A stretch of DNA of 37,673 bases. Origin: an uncultured Rhodospirillales bacterium. Lineage in GTDB: Bacteria > Pseudomonadota > Alphaproteobacteria > Acetobacterales > Acetobacteraceae. The stretch covers positions 1-37,673 of the forward strand of contig CAIYSR010000040.1 of NCBI GenBank assembly GCA_903928895.1, given 5' to 3'. Position 1 is the first letter of the stretch, and every line of letters begins with the position of its first letter. Below are positions 25,316 through 34,243 of the stretch, piece after piece. The notes under the pieces were generated by a model. That model saw only the letters and a program-made list of their open reading frames with translations, made no database searches and was not told the origin of the DNA. The position numbers were made by a program, and so were the translations under genes.

Positions 25316-25927
25316 TCAATACAGCGCATTCCGATACGCCGCCGCCAGGCTGGCATCCGTCTCCGCCACCCCGGCCCCGCCGATCTGATCCACCAGGATC
25401 TGCCCCAGCGACGGAAAGCTCGACCGCTCGATCCGCGTCGCCGGGTCCCATAATTTCGAGCGGATCAGCGCCTTGGCGCAATGGTAGTAGGCCTCGCGCA
25501 CGGTCACCACGATCGCGCTGTTCGGAAGTTTCCCCTGTGCCACCAGAGGCGCCAACACGGCCGGATCGGTGGTGATCACCGCGGTGCCGTTGACCCGCAC
25601 GGTCTCATCGATCCCGGGAACGAAGAAAATCAGCCCGACCCCGGGATGGGCGACGATGTTCTGCAGACTGTCGATCCGCCGGTTGCCCGGCCGGTCCGGC
25701 AACACCAGCGTCCACGCATCCAGCACGTGGACAAACCCCGGCGCATCCCCACGCGGACTCGCATCGACATTCCCCTCCCCATCCGTGGTCGCCAGCACCG
25801 CGAACGGCGACAGCGCGATGAACGCCCGGCAATGCGGATCGAGATGGTCAAGCTGCTTCAGCACCGCGCGCTCGCCGGGGGCCCCGAAATGCGCGCGCAG
25901 GGTGGCAGTGTCGGTGATCTCGTTCAT
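25316..25927 (-). CDS. Pyridoxamine 5'-phosphate oxidase-family flavin protein (MSMEG_1061-like)
   Basis: This is a 203-residue split-barrel protein. Family traits include FIALSPFAVLATTDGEGNVDASPRGDAPGFVHVLD and LVLPDRPGNRRIDSLQNI, followed by GLIFFVPGIDETVRVNGTAVI. This is the FMN- or F420-binding PPOX-like fold and matches the MSMEG_1061 subfamily as I remember it. It is probably an FMN-dependent oxidoreductase on a small molecule; it is not the vitamin B6 enzyme PdxH. The ATG at 25925-25927 gives the normal start MNEITDTATLRAHFG. It diverges from dapB with 63 bases between start codons. Confidence 0.85.
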   Translation of the reverse strand: MNEITDTATLRAHFGAPGERAVLKQLDHLDPHCRAFIALSPFAVLATTDGEGNVDASPRGDAPGFVHVLDAWTLVLPDRPGNRRIDSLQNIVAHPGVGLIFFVPGIDETVRVNGTAVITTDPAVLAPLVAQGKLPNSAIVVTVREAYYHCAKALIRSKLWDPATRIERSSFPSLGQILVDQIGGAGVAETDASLAAAYRNALY

Positions 25928-25990
25928 GTGGTTTAACTCCGCTACACCGTGAGGATGGCGCGCCGCGGCGCGATCGGGAAGGGGATGGGA

Positions 25991-26761
25991 ATGCATAGAG
26001 GTATCGGGGTCGCTGGCATCGCCGGCCGCATGGGCCGCCTGGTTGCCGAGGAGGCTCTGGCCGCCGCCACCAAGGTCACCGGCGGGATCGACCGTCCCGG
26101 CGCCGAAACCCCCGCGGGCATCGCCGTGTTGCCCGACATGGCGGCGCTCGCGGCAATCAGCGATGTCGTCGTCGAATTCACCCATGCCAGTTCCGTCCAG
26201 GCCCATGCCCGTGCCATCGCGGCCAGCCAATGCGCCTGGGTCCTCGGCACCACCGGGCTCTCGCCCGAGGACGAGGCGGCGGTCGCCGAGGCCGCGAAAC
26301 ACGTCGCCGTGGTTCACGCACCCAACTTCTCTCCCGGCGTCAACCTTGTCCTGGCGCTCGCCGAAAAAATGGCTGCCGCCCTGCCGGCCGAGACTTACGA
26401 CGCCGAAATCGTCGAAATGCACCACCGCCAGAAGGTCGACGCCCCCTCCGGCACCGCGGTCGGCATGGGCCGCGCGGTGGCGAAGGGCAGGGGTGTCAAC
26501 CTCGCCGATGTCACCGAAAGCGGGCGCGACGGCCATACCGGCGCCCGCAAGACCGGCGCCATCGGCTTCGCCGCCCTGCGCGGCGGCCAGGTCGTGGGCG
26601 AGCATACCCTGATCTTCGCCGCCGGCACCGAGCACATCACCCTCACCCACCGCGCCTTCGACCGCCGCGCCTTCGCCACCGGCGCTGTCCGCGCCGCACT
26701 GTGGGTCCAGGGCCGCCAGCCCGGCCTCTACAGCATGATGGATGTGCTCGGCATGACTTGA
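25991..26761 (+). CDS. dapB: 4-hydroxy-tetrahydrodipicolinate reductase
   Basis: This is a 256-residue NAD(P)H-dependent reductase of the diaminopimelate/lysine pathway, making tetrahydrodipicolinate. The dinucleotide-binding start is IGVAGIAGRMGRLV (5-18). The DapB signature is EMHHRQKVDAPSGTA (142-156), with catalytic H144 and substrate-binding H145 and K148. GTTGLSP and NFSPGVNL are also typical. I chose the ATG at 25991, about 6 bases after AAGGGG; the ATG at 25985 sits against the purine run. It precedes metK by 81 bases, possibly in one transcript. Confidence 0.95.
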   Translation: MHRGIGVAGIAGRMGRLVAEEALAAATKVTGGIDRPGAETPAGIAVLPDMAALAAISDVVVEFTHASSVQAHARAIAASQCAWVLGTTGLSPEDEAAVAEAAKHVAVVHAPNFSPGVNLVLALAEKMAAALPAETYDAEIVEMHHRQKVDAPSGTAVGMGRAVAKGRGVNLADVTESGRDGHTGARKTGAIGFAALRGGQVVGEHTLIFAAGTEHITLTHRAFDRRAFATGAVRAALWVQGRQPGLYSMMDVLGMT

Positions 26762-26842
26762 CCCCAGGGGGTGGATCGGCGACACAGCCCGGCTTGAACC
26801 CCGGGGTGACCCGGTTCCATCACAGTCAGCACGGGATTGATC

Positions 26843-28030
26843 ATGCGCGACAAGGGCGAATTCCTGTTCACCTCCGAGTCGGTCTCGGAAGGCCACCCCG
26901 ACAAGGTGGCCGATCGGCTCAGCGACACCGTGCTCGACGCGTTCCTCGCGGCCGACCCCTATGCGCGCGTGGCCTGCGAAACCCTGGTCACCACCAACCG
27001 CATCGTCCTCGCCGGTGAAACCCGCGGGCCCGACACCATCACGCACGAATACCTCGCCCATCTCTGCCGCATGGCGGTCCATGATATCGGCTACGACCAG
27101 GAAGGCTTCTCCTGGAAAAACGCCGATGTCGCCGTCCACCTGCACGCCCAGTCCGCTGACATCGCGCAAGGCGTCGACTCCGCCGGCAACAAGGACGAAG
27201 GTGCGGGCGACCAGGGCATCATGTTCGGCTACGCCTGCACCGAGACCCCCTCGCTGATGCCGGCCCCGCTCTACTACGCCCATCTCGTGCTCCGCCGCAT
27301 CAACGAGCTGCGCAAGGCGAAAGACCTCTCCGTCGCTGGCCTGCTGCCCGACGCCAAGAGCCAGGTCACGCTCCGCTACGTCGACGGCAAGCCGGTCGGT
27401 GCCACCTCGGTCGTCGTCTCCACCCAGCACGAAGCCGGCCTGGAGCAGGGCCAGATCAAGCGCATGCTGCTGCCGCTGATCGAGACCAGCCTGCCCGTCG
27501 GCTGGATGCCGCCGGAAAACGAGATCTATATCAACCCCACCGGCAACTTCGTCATCGGCGGCCCCGACGGCGACTGCGGGCTGACCGGCCGCAAGATCAT
27601 CGTCGACACCTACGGCGGCGCAGCGCCCCACGGCGGCGGTGCGTTCTCGGGCAAGGACCCCACCAAGGTCGACCGCTCCGCCGCCTATGTCTGCCGCTAC
27701 CTCGCCAAAAACGTCGTCTCCGCCGGCCTCGCCGAGCGCTGCACACTCCAGCTCAGCTACGCCATCGGCGTCTCCGACCCGCTTTCCGTCTACGTCGAAC
27801 TCCACGGCAACCCCTACGAGATCGACGAGCTCAAGCTCGAAAAGACCCTGCGCGAGCTGGTCAACCTGCGCCCCCGCGGCATCCGCGAGCACCTTCACCT
27901 CAACCGACCCATCTATGCCGTGACCTCCGCCTACGGCCATTTCGGCCGCGAGCCGGACGCCGAAAAAGGCACCTTCACCTGGGAGAAGACCGACCTCGTC
28001 GGCTCCCTGAAATCGGCGTTCGGGCGATAA
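26843..28030 (+). CDS. metK: S-adenosylmethionine synthase
   Basis: This 395-residue enzyme makes S-adenosylmethionine from methionine and ATP. Signatures: [20 protein letters not shown] (9-28), [37 protein letters not shown] and the glycine-rich [19 protein letters not shown]. The length is standard. The ATG at 26843 begins [13 protein letters not shown]; the open frame begins two codons earlier with a TTG. The 81-base gap upstream contains short GC-rich inverted segments, but I could not match it to any SAM riboswitch. The TAA stop lies inside the apparent start of trmB (ATAA). Confidence 0.96.
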   Translation: MRDKGEFLFTSESVSEGHPDKVADRLSDTVLDAFLAADPYARVACETLVTTNRIVLAGETRGPDTITHEYLAHLCRMAVHDIGYDQEGFSWKNADVAVHLHAQSADIAQGVDSAGNKDEGAGDQGIMFGYACTETPSLMPAPLYYAHLVLRRINELRKAKDLSVAGLLPDAKSQVTLRYVDGKPVGATSVVVSTQHEAGLEQGQIKRMLLPLIETSLPVGWMPPENEIYINPTGNFVIGGPDGDCGLTGRKIIVDTYGGAAPHGGGAFSGKDPTKVDRSAAYVCRYLAKNVVSAGLAERCTLQLSYAIGVSDPLSVYVELHGNPYEIDELKLEKTLRELVNLRPRGIREHLHLNRPIYAVTSAYGHFGREPDAEKGTFTWEKTDLVGSLKSAFGR

Positions 28031-28719
28031 CGCTCAAGCCGCAGCCGGACCGGCTCTACGGACGCCTGCGCAGCCACAAGCTGCGCCCGCGGCAGGAACT
28101 TCTGCTCGAAGCCACCCTGCCGCGGATGCGCTTCGACATCGCCCACGCCCCCGATCCCCTGGCCGCCTTCACCCCCCGCCCCACCGAACTCTGGCTCGAA
28201 GTCGGCTTCGGCGGCGGCGAGCATGCCCTGGCTTTGGCCGCAACCAACCCCGACATCGGCCTGATCGCCTGCGAAGTCTTCGAGCAGGGCCTGTGCTCCC
28301 TGCTCGCCCGCCTCGTCCCCGAAGGCGGCGAGGCCGACACAACCCTGCCCGGCAACCTCCGCCTGTGGGACGACGACGCGCGCGACCTGCTGCGCCGTCT
28401 CCCCGACGCCTGCCTGTCCAGCCTGTTCCTGATGTTCCCGGACCCCTGGCCGAAAGCGCGCCACACCAAGCGCCGCTTCGTCCACCCCGCTTTGCTGCCC
28501 GAACTCGCCCGCACCCTCAAACCCGGCGCCCTCTGGCGCATTGCCTCGGACGACCCGACCTACCAGTCCTGGGTCACCGAAGTCCTGGCCAACCAGACCC
28601 TGTTCGACGTCCCTCCCCCCGCCACCACCCACCCCGACGGCTGGCCCCCCACCCGCTACGAAACCAAGGCGCTGATCGCAGGCCGCACCCCGCTCTATTG
28701 GGAAGTCGCCCGGCGATAG
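28027..28719 (+). CDS. trmB: tRNA (guanine-N7-)-methyltransferase, with no standard start codon
   Basis: It methylates G46 in the tRNA variable loop. Family motifs: [17 protein letters not shown] (SAM site), [31 protein letters not shown] and [10 protein letters not shown]. The conserved TrmB N-terminus ([23 protein letters not shown]; about 28045-28113) is encoded upstream of the first ATG (28126), so translation must begin earlier. In that frame there is no ATG, GTG or TTG between the metK tail and 28126. The best placed codon is ATA at 28027, which overlaps the metK stop as ATAA, where ATGA would be usual. Either ATA (or another near-cognate) is used, or this copy is impaired. The rest looks intact. 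Confidence 0.85.
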   Translation: MTLKPQPDRLYGRLRSHKLRPRQELLLEATLPRMRFDIAHAPDPLAAFTPRPTELWLEVGFGGGEHALALAATNPDIGLIACEVFEQGLCSLLARLVPEGGEADTTLPGNLRLWDDDARDLLRRLPDACLSSLFLMFPDPWPKARHTKRRFVHPALLPELARTLKPGALWRIASDDPTYQSWVTEVLANQTLFDVPPPATTHPDGWPPTRYETKALIAGRTPLYWEVARR

Positions 28720-28824
28720 CCGCAGCAGATGCAACATGCGGAAGGTTGAGATCGCACCAAAGCGCGCGCACCGGACAGCTCCCCTGCGCCGCCCGGGTAC
28801 ATCACGACCCCAGCACCTCGGCGC

Positions 28825-28854
28825 TTGCCCCGGCGCCATCCGGCCGCTTAAACT
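28825..28854 (+). promoter_or_regulatory. Weak promoter candidate before the GT39-type gene
   Basis: TTGCCC (28825-28830) and TAAACT (28849-28854) are separated by 18 bases in the 171-bp gap between trmB and the glycosyltransferase. Each hexamer matches the sigma-70 consensus at four of six positions. Confidence 0.3.
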
Positions 28855-28890
28855 CATATTGAGCCGAAATCGAATTGGACGGGATCCCGG

Positions 28891-30516
28891 ATGAGTGCGT
28901 TGAAGCGGACGATCTTGCGCAGCGACGCGGCTGCGATCGTGGTGCTCGCAGGCGCAATAGTCCTGTATCTACTGACCTCGCCGATGGCCGGCGACTTCTG
29001 GTGGAGTGATACGGGATCTCACTCCATGAATGGGGCATTGATCCTCGATTTCATTGCATCTGGCGATTTTGGATCGCCCGTCAAATTTGTCTCCCAATAC
29101 TATTTTCGCTTCCCGGCTTTAACGATTGCAATCTATCCGCCGATTTTTCCGATGGTCGAAGCGCTGATCTATGCGCTGGTCGGATACTCGCATGCTGCAG
29201 CACAAATGGTGGTTCTCGGTTTTACAGTCGTTGCTACAACCTATTTCTACCGCCTGTGCCGCACAGCGATGTCGCCCATTATGGCGGCCGGTGCCGCCTT
29301 GCTGTTGCTGAGCCTGCCCGTCATCGCGCTCTGGTCACGCCAGGTGATGCTGGAAATGCCAGCCCTCGCGTTGTTGATCGCAGCCAGCTTCTATCTCATC
29401 CGCTTCCTCGACTCGAACCGAATCAGCCATCTCGTCGTTGCGGTCGTCTTGCTGGTAGCATCGGTCTACACCAAGCAGACCACCTTGTTTGCCGCCTTGG
29501 CCTTTGCTGCCGTACTTCTGGCGGATCGCGGTTGGCGGGCGCTGCGTGACCGACGAATCTGGCTCGTCGCTGCCTTCGGCATCCTCCTTCTCATCCCGTT
29601 TGGCGCCTTCACCGTGATAGTCGCCTGGCAGAACCTCGACACCATCCGCGGTGTCGGCCAAGAGGCCGGCTCCCATGTCTCGTGGTATGCACTGACTTGG
29701 TACGCCAGCGCTCTGCCGGAAATCGCCCGGATCGCCCCGCTGCTGGCGGCGGCGGCGTATCTCGTCGTGGCAGTCCTGCGCGGCTGGAGTACGGTCGCCG
29801 AGCGCCGACTTGCCGTGCTGATGATCGCCTGGTTCGTCACCGACTACCTGTTCATCAGCCCGCTCGCCCACCGCGAGGCCCGCTACGGATTTTTCCTGGC
29901 CGCCCCCATCGCCGTCCTCGCGGCCTTGCTGGTCGTCCGGTTGCTCCCCGCCCGCATTGCCCCCGCCGCTGCTCTGGCGCTCAGCGCGACCTCCCTCGCG
30001 CTCACGCTGGCCGTCAACCCCATACCCCGCGTGGCCGGATATCCCGCCATCGCCGACTATCTGCTCGCCCACACCTCGCAGGATGACGCCGTCGTATTTC
30101 ACGGCCTCCGCTCGCCCAACTTCGTCGCAGCCCTCCGGGCTGCCAAACCCACCCCGCAACTTTTCGTCCTGCGCGCCGAGAAGCTCCTTGTCGATGTCCG
30201 CATCATGCGCGAGTGGGGCATCAACGATCGCAGCGTGTCTGAGGCCGACATCGCTGCCATGTTCGAGCGCTACGGCATCGAATACGTGGTCTTCCAGAGG
30301 GATTTCTGGACCGACCAGCCCTCCATCGCACGGTTCCAGGATTTCGTCCTGTCCGACCGCTTCGAGCGCATCGCCACCTTCCCCATCACCGCCAATATCC
30401 CGGGCCAAGAGGCGCAAATGCTGCTCCTGCGCTATCGCACCCCCTCCCACCCCCCCACCCGCTCGTTCGAGCTCAAGATTCCAGCGGTCGGCGTCACAGT
30501 CAAAGGCGGGACATGA
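28891..30516 (+). CDS. Membrane glycosyltransferase, GT39/ArnT-like (polyprenyl-phosphate sugar donor)
   Basis: This 541-residue polytopic membrane protein has about eleven hydrophobic helices in the first 400 residues and a soluble C-terminal part of about 140 residues. The first loop after helix 1 holds acidic residues (GDFWWSDTGSHSMNG), as in the protein-mannosyltransferase/ArnT group, where an aspartate there is catalytic. Further typical parts are SRQVMLEMPALALL and VYTKQTTLFAALAFA. It probably moves a sugar from a lipid-phosphate donor onto a lipid or protein outside the cytoplasm; the acceptor is unknown. The two GT2 enzymes nearby could supply the donor. The first half uses more A/T-ending codons than neighbouring housekeeping genes. 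Confidence 0.8.
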   Translation: MSALKRTILRSDAAAIVVLAGAIVLYLLTSPMAGDFWWSDTGSHSMNGALILDFIASGDFGSPVKFVSQYYFRFPALTIAIYPPIFPMVEALIYALVGYSHAAAQMVVLGFTVVATTYFYRLCRTAMSPIMAAGAALLLLSLPVIALWSRQVMLEMPALALLIAASFYLIRFLDSNRISHLVVAVVLLVASVYTKQTTLFAALAFAAVLLADRGWRALRDRRIWLVAAFGILLLIPFGAFTVIVAWQNLDTIRGVGQEAGSHVSWYALTWYASALPEIARIAPLLAAAAYLVVAVLRGWSTVAERRLAVLMIAWFVTDYLFISPLAHREARYGFFLAAPIAVLAALLVVRLLPARIAPAAALALSATSLALTLAVNPIPRVAGYPAIADYLLAHTSQDDAVVFHGLRSPNFVAALRAAKPTPQLFVLRAEKLLVDVRIMREWGINDRSVSEADIAAMFERYGIEYVVFQRDFWTDQPSIARFQDFVLSDRFERIATFPITANIPGQEAQMLLLRYRTPSHPPTRSFELKIPAVGVTVKGGT

Positions 30517-30805
30517 TCATGACCGAGAGCGGTGTCGTTGACGCTCGGCTGAAGGCGGAGCCGTGGTTCCGAAGCCGCCGTCCATGGGACGGAGCCTCCT
30601 CGAGATCTTTCAGACCGACCGTGAACGGCCAGAGCGCCCCAGGCCTCGTGGGATCGCACCACGTCACCAACCCGACCAGACCCCAGTCCGGTTGATGGTG
30701 CTCCACAGCGTGATCGGCTGAGGCCGACCGCTCAGAAAACGTGAATCACGTGAAAAGACAGTGAGATAGGCCATTGTCGGAACGCTCATCAATTTCAACA
30801 ATGCT
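30517..30805. other. Tail-to-tail intergenic region
   Basis: I see no supported gene. A 60-codon open frame (30513-30695) starts inside the previous gene and has no recognisable features. A perfect 13-base palindrome ACGTGAATCACGT (30739-30751) lies in a locally AT-rich stretch; it is too tight for a hairpin and might be a protein site. No clear terminator was found for either convergent gene. Confidence 0.4.
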
Positions 30806-31837
30806 CTAGGGAGTGCGACGTGGCTTGTCTTCTACGGTGCTTCCGCCTCTCATATGAGCCTCGACGCCCGATATTGCGCTTCTCGTGACAGCCGGCAACA
30901 GCCCACCGATAACATATAACGGACGTTGTTTGGTCTCATTGAATATCCGCCCGATATACTCGCCGATGATGCCAAGTGTGATAAGTTGTACGCCGCCAAG
31001 GAACAGCACGATCGCCAGCAAGGACGGATAGCCGGCGACAGGGTTTCCGTACAACAACGTGCGCAACACGATGTAGAAAGCATATCCTGCCGCCGCAACT
31101 GCAATGACGAATCCCATATAGGATGCGAACTGAAGCGGTCGGATCGAGAAGCTGGTAATCCCTTCAATGGAGAAGTTCCAGAGCCGCCAGTAGTTCCACT
31201 TGGTGTCGCCGGCGGCACGTGGGGCGCGGGTGTAGAGAATCTCAACCTGACGAAAGCCCACCCAGGTGAACAAGCCCTTCATGAAGCGGTGACGCTCGCG
31301 CAGCTGCAACAGGGCGTCCACTGCGCGCCGGCTCATCAGCCGAAAATCACCGACGTCGGCCGGAATCGGCCGATCGGCAAGATGGTTCATCACACGGTAG
31401 AACAAGTGGGCCGTGGCGCGTTTCACCGCTGACTCGCCGTCCCGCTCGGTTCGACGTGCATAAACGACATCATAACCCTCCTTCCAACGCGCGATGAGGC
31501 TCGGAATGAGCTCCGGTGGATCCTGGAGATCGGCATCGATAACGACCACGGCTTGTCCACGCGCCTGATCGAGGCCTGCGGTCATGGCGATCTCTTTGCC
31601 GAAGTTTCGCGACAGCGACACCAGACCGATCCGGCAGTCCAGTGCGTGAAATTGTCGCACCAGCGCAGCGGTTTCGTCATGACTGCCGTCGTCGCTGAAT
31701 ACAATTTCCCAACTCGCGCCGGTCGCTTCCAGTACCGCTTTTGTACGGGCGATGAAATTCGGCAACACGGCAGCCTCGTTGTAGGCCGGAACGACCACAC
31801 TGATATCGGGCAGCGGCACCGCGGCGCAATTTGTCAC
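30806..31837 (-). CDS. Glycosyltransferase family 2, GtrB-like (polyprenyl-phosphate glycosyltransferase)
   Basis: This is a 343-residue GT2 enzyme. The N-terminal GT-A domain has ISVVVPAYNEAAVLPNF, FSDDGSHDET, SRNFGKEIAMTAGLDQARG and the metal site DADLQDPPELIP. Two membrane helices follow (about 230-256 and 268-293), the layout of GtrB/DPM-type enzymes that load glucose or another hexose from UDP onto undecaprenyl phosphate at the cytoplasmic face. The GTG start (31835-31837) overlaps the stop of the methyltransferase gene upstream on this strand (GTGA), so the two are coupled. It could supply the GT39-like enzyme with its lipid-linked sugar. Confidence 0.88.
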   Translation of the reverse strand: MTNCAAVPLPDISVVVPAYNEAAVLPNFIARTKAVLEATGASWEIVFSDDGSHDETAALVRQFHALDCRIGLVSLSRNFGKEIAMTAGLDQARGQAVVVIDADLQDPPELIPSLIARWKEGYDVVYARRTERDGESAVKRATAHLFYRVMNHLADRPIPADVGDFRLMSRRAVDALLQLRERHRFMKGLFTWVGFRQVEILYTRAPRAAGDTKWNYWRLWNFSIEGITSFSIRPLQFASYMGFVIAVAAAGYAFYIVLRTLLYGNPVAGYPSLLAIVLFLGGVQLITLGIIGEYIGRIFNETKQRPLYVIGGLLPAVTRSAISGVEAHMRGGSTVEDKPRRTP

Positions 31838-32634
31838 GGAGATGTGCCTTCAACCGGCTGATCTGCGCGCCGCAGTACGTAGCACTGAGTCCAAATCAGC
31901 CCCGACAGCACTGGAACGTTACGTATTCGCCGCTCCAGCCATGACGCAATCCGCTGACCGGAAGCGCCGAAGAACTCTGCCAACACCGGGACGTAGAGCG
32001 CGCGAAGTGCTTTGACCTCGACAATAAAACCAACACGAGTCAGCTGCCGGGATAATTGGCCATGTGTCAGTCTATTCGTATGGCCGAGCGCATCTGCGGC
32101 GCCGTAGAGGCGCTTGGCGAAAGCCAGCACCAGCGGAAGATCGAGCAGACGGGCGAACAACTCAGCTGTGCTATAGGATTGAGGCGTGGTCAGTACCAAA
32201 GCGCCTCCCGGACGCAGCGCGTCGTGCATGCGTTGAAGTGCCAGCTCCGATCGGTCTGGCGGCAGGTGCTCAAGCACTTCCGAGCACAATGCGAGATCAA
32301 ACCCGGTATCACGAAGGTCACAGACATCCTGGCAGCGCGCGGTCACGCCGGGAAGCGCGGCGACCGCCTCGATGAAGCCCTGGTTAATGTCGAGTGCCAG
32401 AACACTGCATTCGCGGTCAGACAAAAAGCGAGTGTAGAGACCAGCGCCTACCCCGACCTCAAGCACGAGCTTCGCGCCTTTGGCCATCTCGCCTTCAAGC
32501 GCGGTAGTGACCCACGCCCTCCGGGTCGCATGCAGCCATCGGCGGGAAGGGTTCGGGTCGGCATAGAGGTTGGCCTGGAACGCGATCTCGGTTGTAACGA
32601 GATCGCGCGGTTTGACCGCGAGTTCATTGCTCAT
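31834..32634 (-). CDS. Class I SAM-dependent methyltransferase, glycan-cluster type
   Basis: This 266-residue methyltransferase has motif I VLEVGVGAGLYTRFL, motif II VLALDINQGFIEAV, then FDLALCSEVLEHLPP and MHDALRPGGALVLTTPQS, as in UbiG/Methyltransf_11-like proteins. The C-terminal part (YVPVLAEFFGASGQRIASW) is family-specific and unknown to me. It is the first gene of the minus-strand pair with the GtrB-like enzyme, which suggests it modifies a lipid-linked sugar or the lipid; that is inference. Codons are less GC-rich than those of neighbouring housekeeping genes, so this pair may have been acquired. Confidence 0.82.
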   Translation of the reverse strand: MSNELAVKPRDLVTTEIAFQANLYADPNPSRRWLHATRRAWVTTALEGEMAKGAKLVLEVGVGAGLYTRFLSDRECSVLALDINQGFIEAVAALPGVTARCQDVCDLRDTGFDLALCSEVLEHLPPDRSELALQRMHDALRPGGALVLTTPQSYSTAELFARLLDLPLVLAFAKRLYGAADALGHTNRLTHGQLSRQLTRVGFIVEVKALRALYVPVLAEFFGASGQRIASWLERRIRNVPVLSGLIWTQCYVLRRADQPVEGTSP

Positions 32635-33006
32635 TCATGTGCTTCCAGCGGGCTGAGTGAGTGATCATCGGGATGCAATTACCACAGAAACGGCCAGCCC
32701 GACCACGGTCGAGACACTTTTGCGTCAATTTGTGCGTTAAAGCGACAACGACGTACATTTATTTCCGAATGCGCAACAACTTGGGGCTCTGTCAATCGGA
32801 TCGACCCGCGGCGGTCAGCAGGCTCTGCGACGCGGGTACGGACACAATATCGCAGATCACGCCATCCAATTTCATCAAGCGATCGTAGTGATGTTTCGGA
32901 CCGCGGAAACCTTACCGCCAGGTTCACACGAGTCCAACTATTGGCCAGAAAGGTGCCCTTCGACGGGCAGCTTCCTGCGACCCACCCGCCTGGGATTGCC
33001 CCCCCC
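32635..33006. other. Intergenic region upstream of the methyltransferase operon
   Basis: I found no gene in these 372 bases. It is the least GC-rich stretch outside the palindromic repeats. Read on the minus strand it contains a TTGACA (complement of 32796-32801) suited to a promoter for the methyltransferase operon, but no convincing -10 at 17 bases. Short open frames here look random. Confidence 0.4.
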
Positions 33007-34098
33007 TCACCGCCGCCACGTCACCGCCGAGCTTACCGCATAATTCCACACCAGGCTCATCACCGCGCCCAGCAGCCCGGCATACAGCCAGCTCGAATGT
33101 GCCGCCCCGAACAGCACCGACGAGACGTTCACGTTCATCACCGCCCCCACGCTTGAAATCAGCGAGAACGTCACAAGCCCGCCGAAAAACCGCCACCCTT
33201 TCAGCCGCCGCTCGCGGAAGGTGAAGGTGTTGTTGAGCGAATAGTTCCCGATGATCGCCACCGCCGTCGCCAGCGTCTGGGCGCCCGGGAAATCCATCCC
33301 GAACACCGCAAGCCCCGCGTTCAAAACGATAAGATGCGCCGCGATCCCGAGCGCCCCCACCCCGGCGAACAGCAGGAACCGCACCGGCACGATGTGCCCC
33401 ACCAGCTTGTCCAGGATCAGCAGCAGATAATCCCGCAGCACGCCCGCATCGAGCTTGCTCTCGCCGGACACCCGCGTCCGGAACTGATACGGCAATTCCT
33501 TGATCCGCGGCGGCTCCCGCAGCGAGGCGATGATATCGAGCAGAATTTTGAACCCCATCGCCGAGAGCTTGCGCGCCGCCCGCGCGAACACATCGCGCCG
33601 CAGCATGAAAAACCCGCTCATCGGGTCCGAAACCGGCGTGCGCAACACGATCCCGGCCAGCCAGGTCGCCAGCGTCGACATCCCGGCCCGCCGCGCATCC
33701 CACGCCCCGATTCCGCCACCATCGACATAGCGACTGCCGATCGCGATATCGCAATCCCCCGCCCGCAGCGCCGCCAGCATCTTCGGCAGCACCGTCTCGT
33801 CGTGCTGCAAATCCCCGTCCATCGCCGCGATATACGGCGCGAGGCTTGACTGCGCCCCCTCGATGAACGCCGAGGACAACCCGCGCCGCCCGATCCGGTG
33901 GATCAGCCGCACCCTCGGATCCTGCGCCGCCACCCCCGCAATCGCCGCCCGCGTGCCGTCACGGCTGTCGTCATCGACAAACACGATCTCCCACGCCACG
34001 CCCTGCAGCACGGCATCGACACAGGCAACCAGCGGCGCAATATTGCCCTCCTCGTTGAGGACCGGGATCACAAGGCACAGTTCGGGCGTCACATTCAT
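33007..34098 (-). CDS. Glycosyltransferase family 2 with C-terminal GtrA-like membrane domain
   Basis: This 363-residue fusion has residues about 1-225 as a dolichol-phosphate-mannose-synthase-like GT2 domain: LVIPVLNEEGNIAPLV, FVDDDSRDGTRA, RGLSSAFIEGAQ, the metal site AAMDGDLQHDE, and SRYVDGGGIG. The last 130 residues form four membrane helices of GtrA type (VRFLLFAGVGALGIAAHL, IIGNYSLNNTFTFRERR), thought to help flip or present lipid-linked sugars. It likely makes polyprenyl-phosphate hexose. The ATG at 34096-34098 starts MNVTPELCLVIPVLNEEGN. It diverges from rimP; base usage resembles the housekeeping genes, unlike the GT2/methyltransferase pair beside it. Confidence 0.9.
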   Translation of the reverse strand: MNVTPELCLVIPVLNEEGNIAPLVACVDAVLQGVAWEIVFVDDDSRDGTRAAIAGVAAQDPRVRLIHRIGRRGLSSAFIEGAQSSLAPYIAAMDGDLQHDETVLPKMLAALRAGDCDIAIGSRYVDGGGIGAWDARRAGMSTLATWLAGIVLRTPVSDPMSGFFMLRRDVFARAARKLSAMGFKILLDIIASLREPPRIKELPYQFRTRVSGESKLDAGVLRDYLLLILDKLVGHIVPVRFLLFAGVGALGIAAHLIVLNAGLAVFGMDFPGAQTLATAVAIIGNYSLNNTFTFRERRLKGWRFFGGLVTFSLISSVGAVMNVNVSSVLFGAAHSSWLYAGLLGAVMSLVWNYAVSSAVTWRR

Positions 34099-34152
34099 GG
34101 CCCCAACCTAACCGGGCCGGCCCCACCCGACAATCCGCGCGGCACGCCCCGC

Positions 34153-34181
34153 TTGCAGCCGCCCCTCCACCGGCGTATAAG
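34153..34181 (+). promoter_or_regulatory. Sigma-70-type promoter of the rimP-nusA-infB operon
   Basis: TTGCAG (34153-34158) and TATAAG (34176-34181) are separated by exactly 17 bases, each close to consensus. Transcription would start about 34188, giving a leader of some 55 bases that contains a terminator hairpin before rimP. Confidence 0.75.
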
Positions 34182-34214
34182 GATGCTTCTCTAAATCTTC
34201 CGCGCTCATCGGGG

Positions 34215-34240
34215 GGTGGCCTTAACGGGCCGCCTTTTTT
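34215..34240 (+). terminator. Rho-independent terminator in the rimP leader (attenuator)
   Basis: GGTGGCC (34215-34221) pairs with GGCCGCC (34228-34234) over seven pairs including one G-U, loop TTAACG, then six T (34235-34240). It lies between the promoter and the rimP start on the same strand and no plus-strand gene ends nearby, so it can only act on this operon. A leader terminator before rimP has been described in alphaproteobacteria (the rimP leader motif). Confidence 0.85.
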
Positions 34241-34243
34241 GTT

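Noticed and set aside
26762-26842. SAM-sensing riboswitch before metK
   Set aside because: Only short GC-rich inverted segments are visible. I could not match the cores of SAM-II or SAM/SAH motifs as I know them.
32661-32888. Small gene in the gap before the methyltransferase operon
   Set aside because: The 75-codon frame has no ribosome site or family feature and crosses the likely promoter region of the minus-strand genes.
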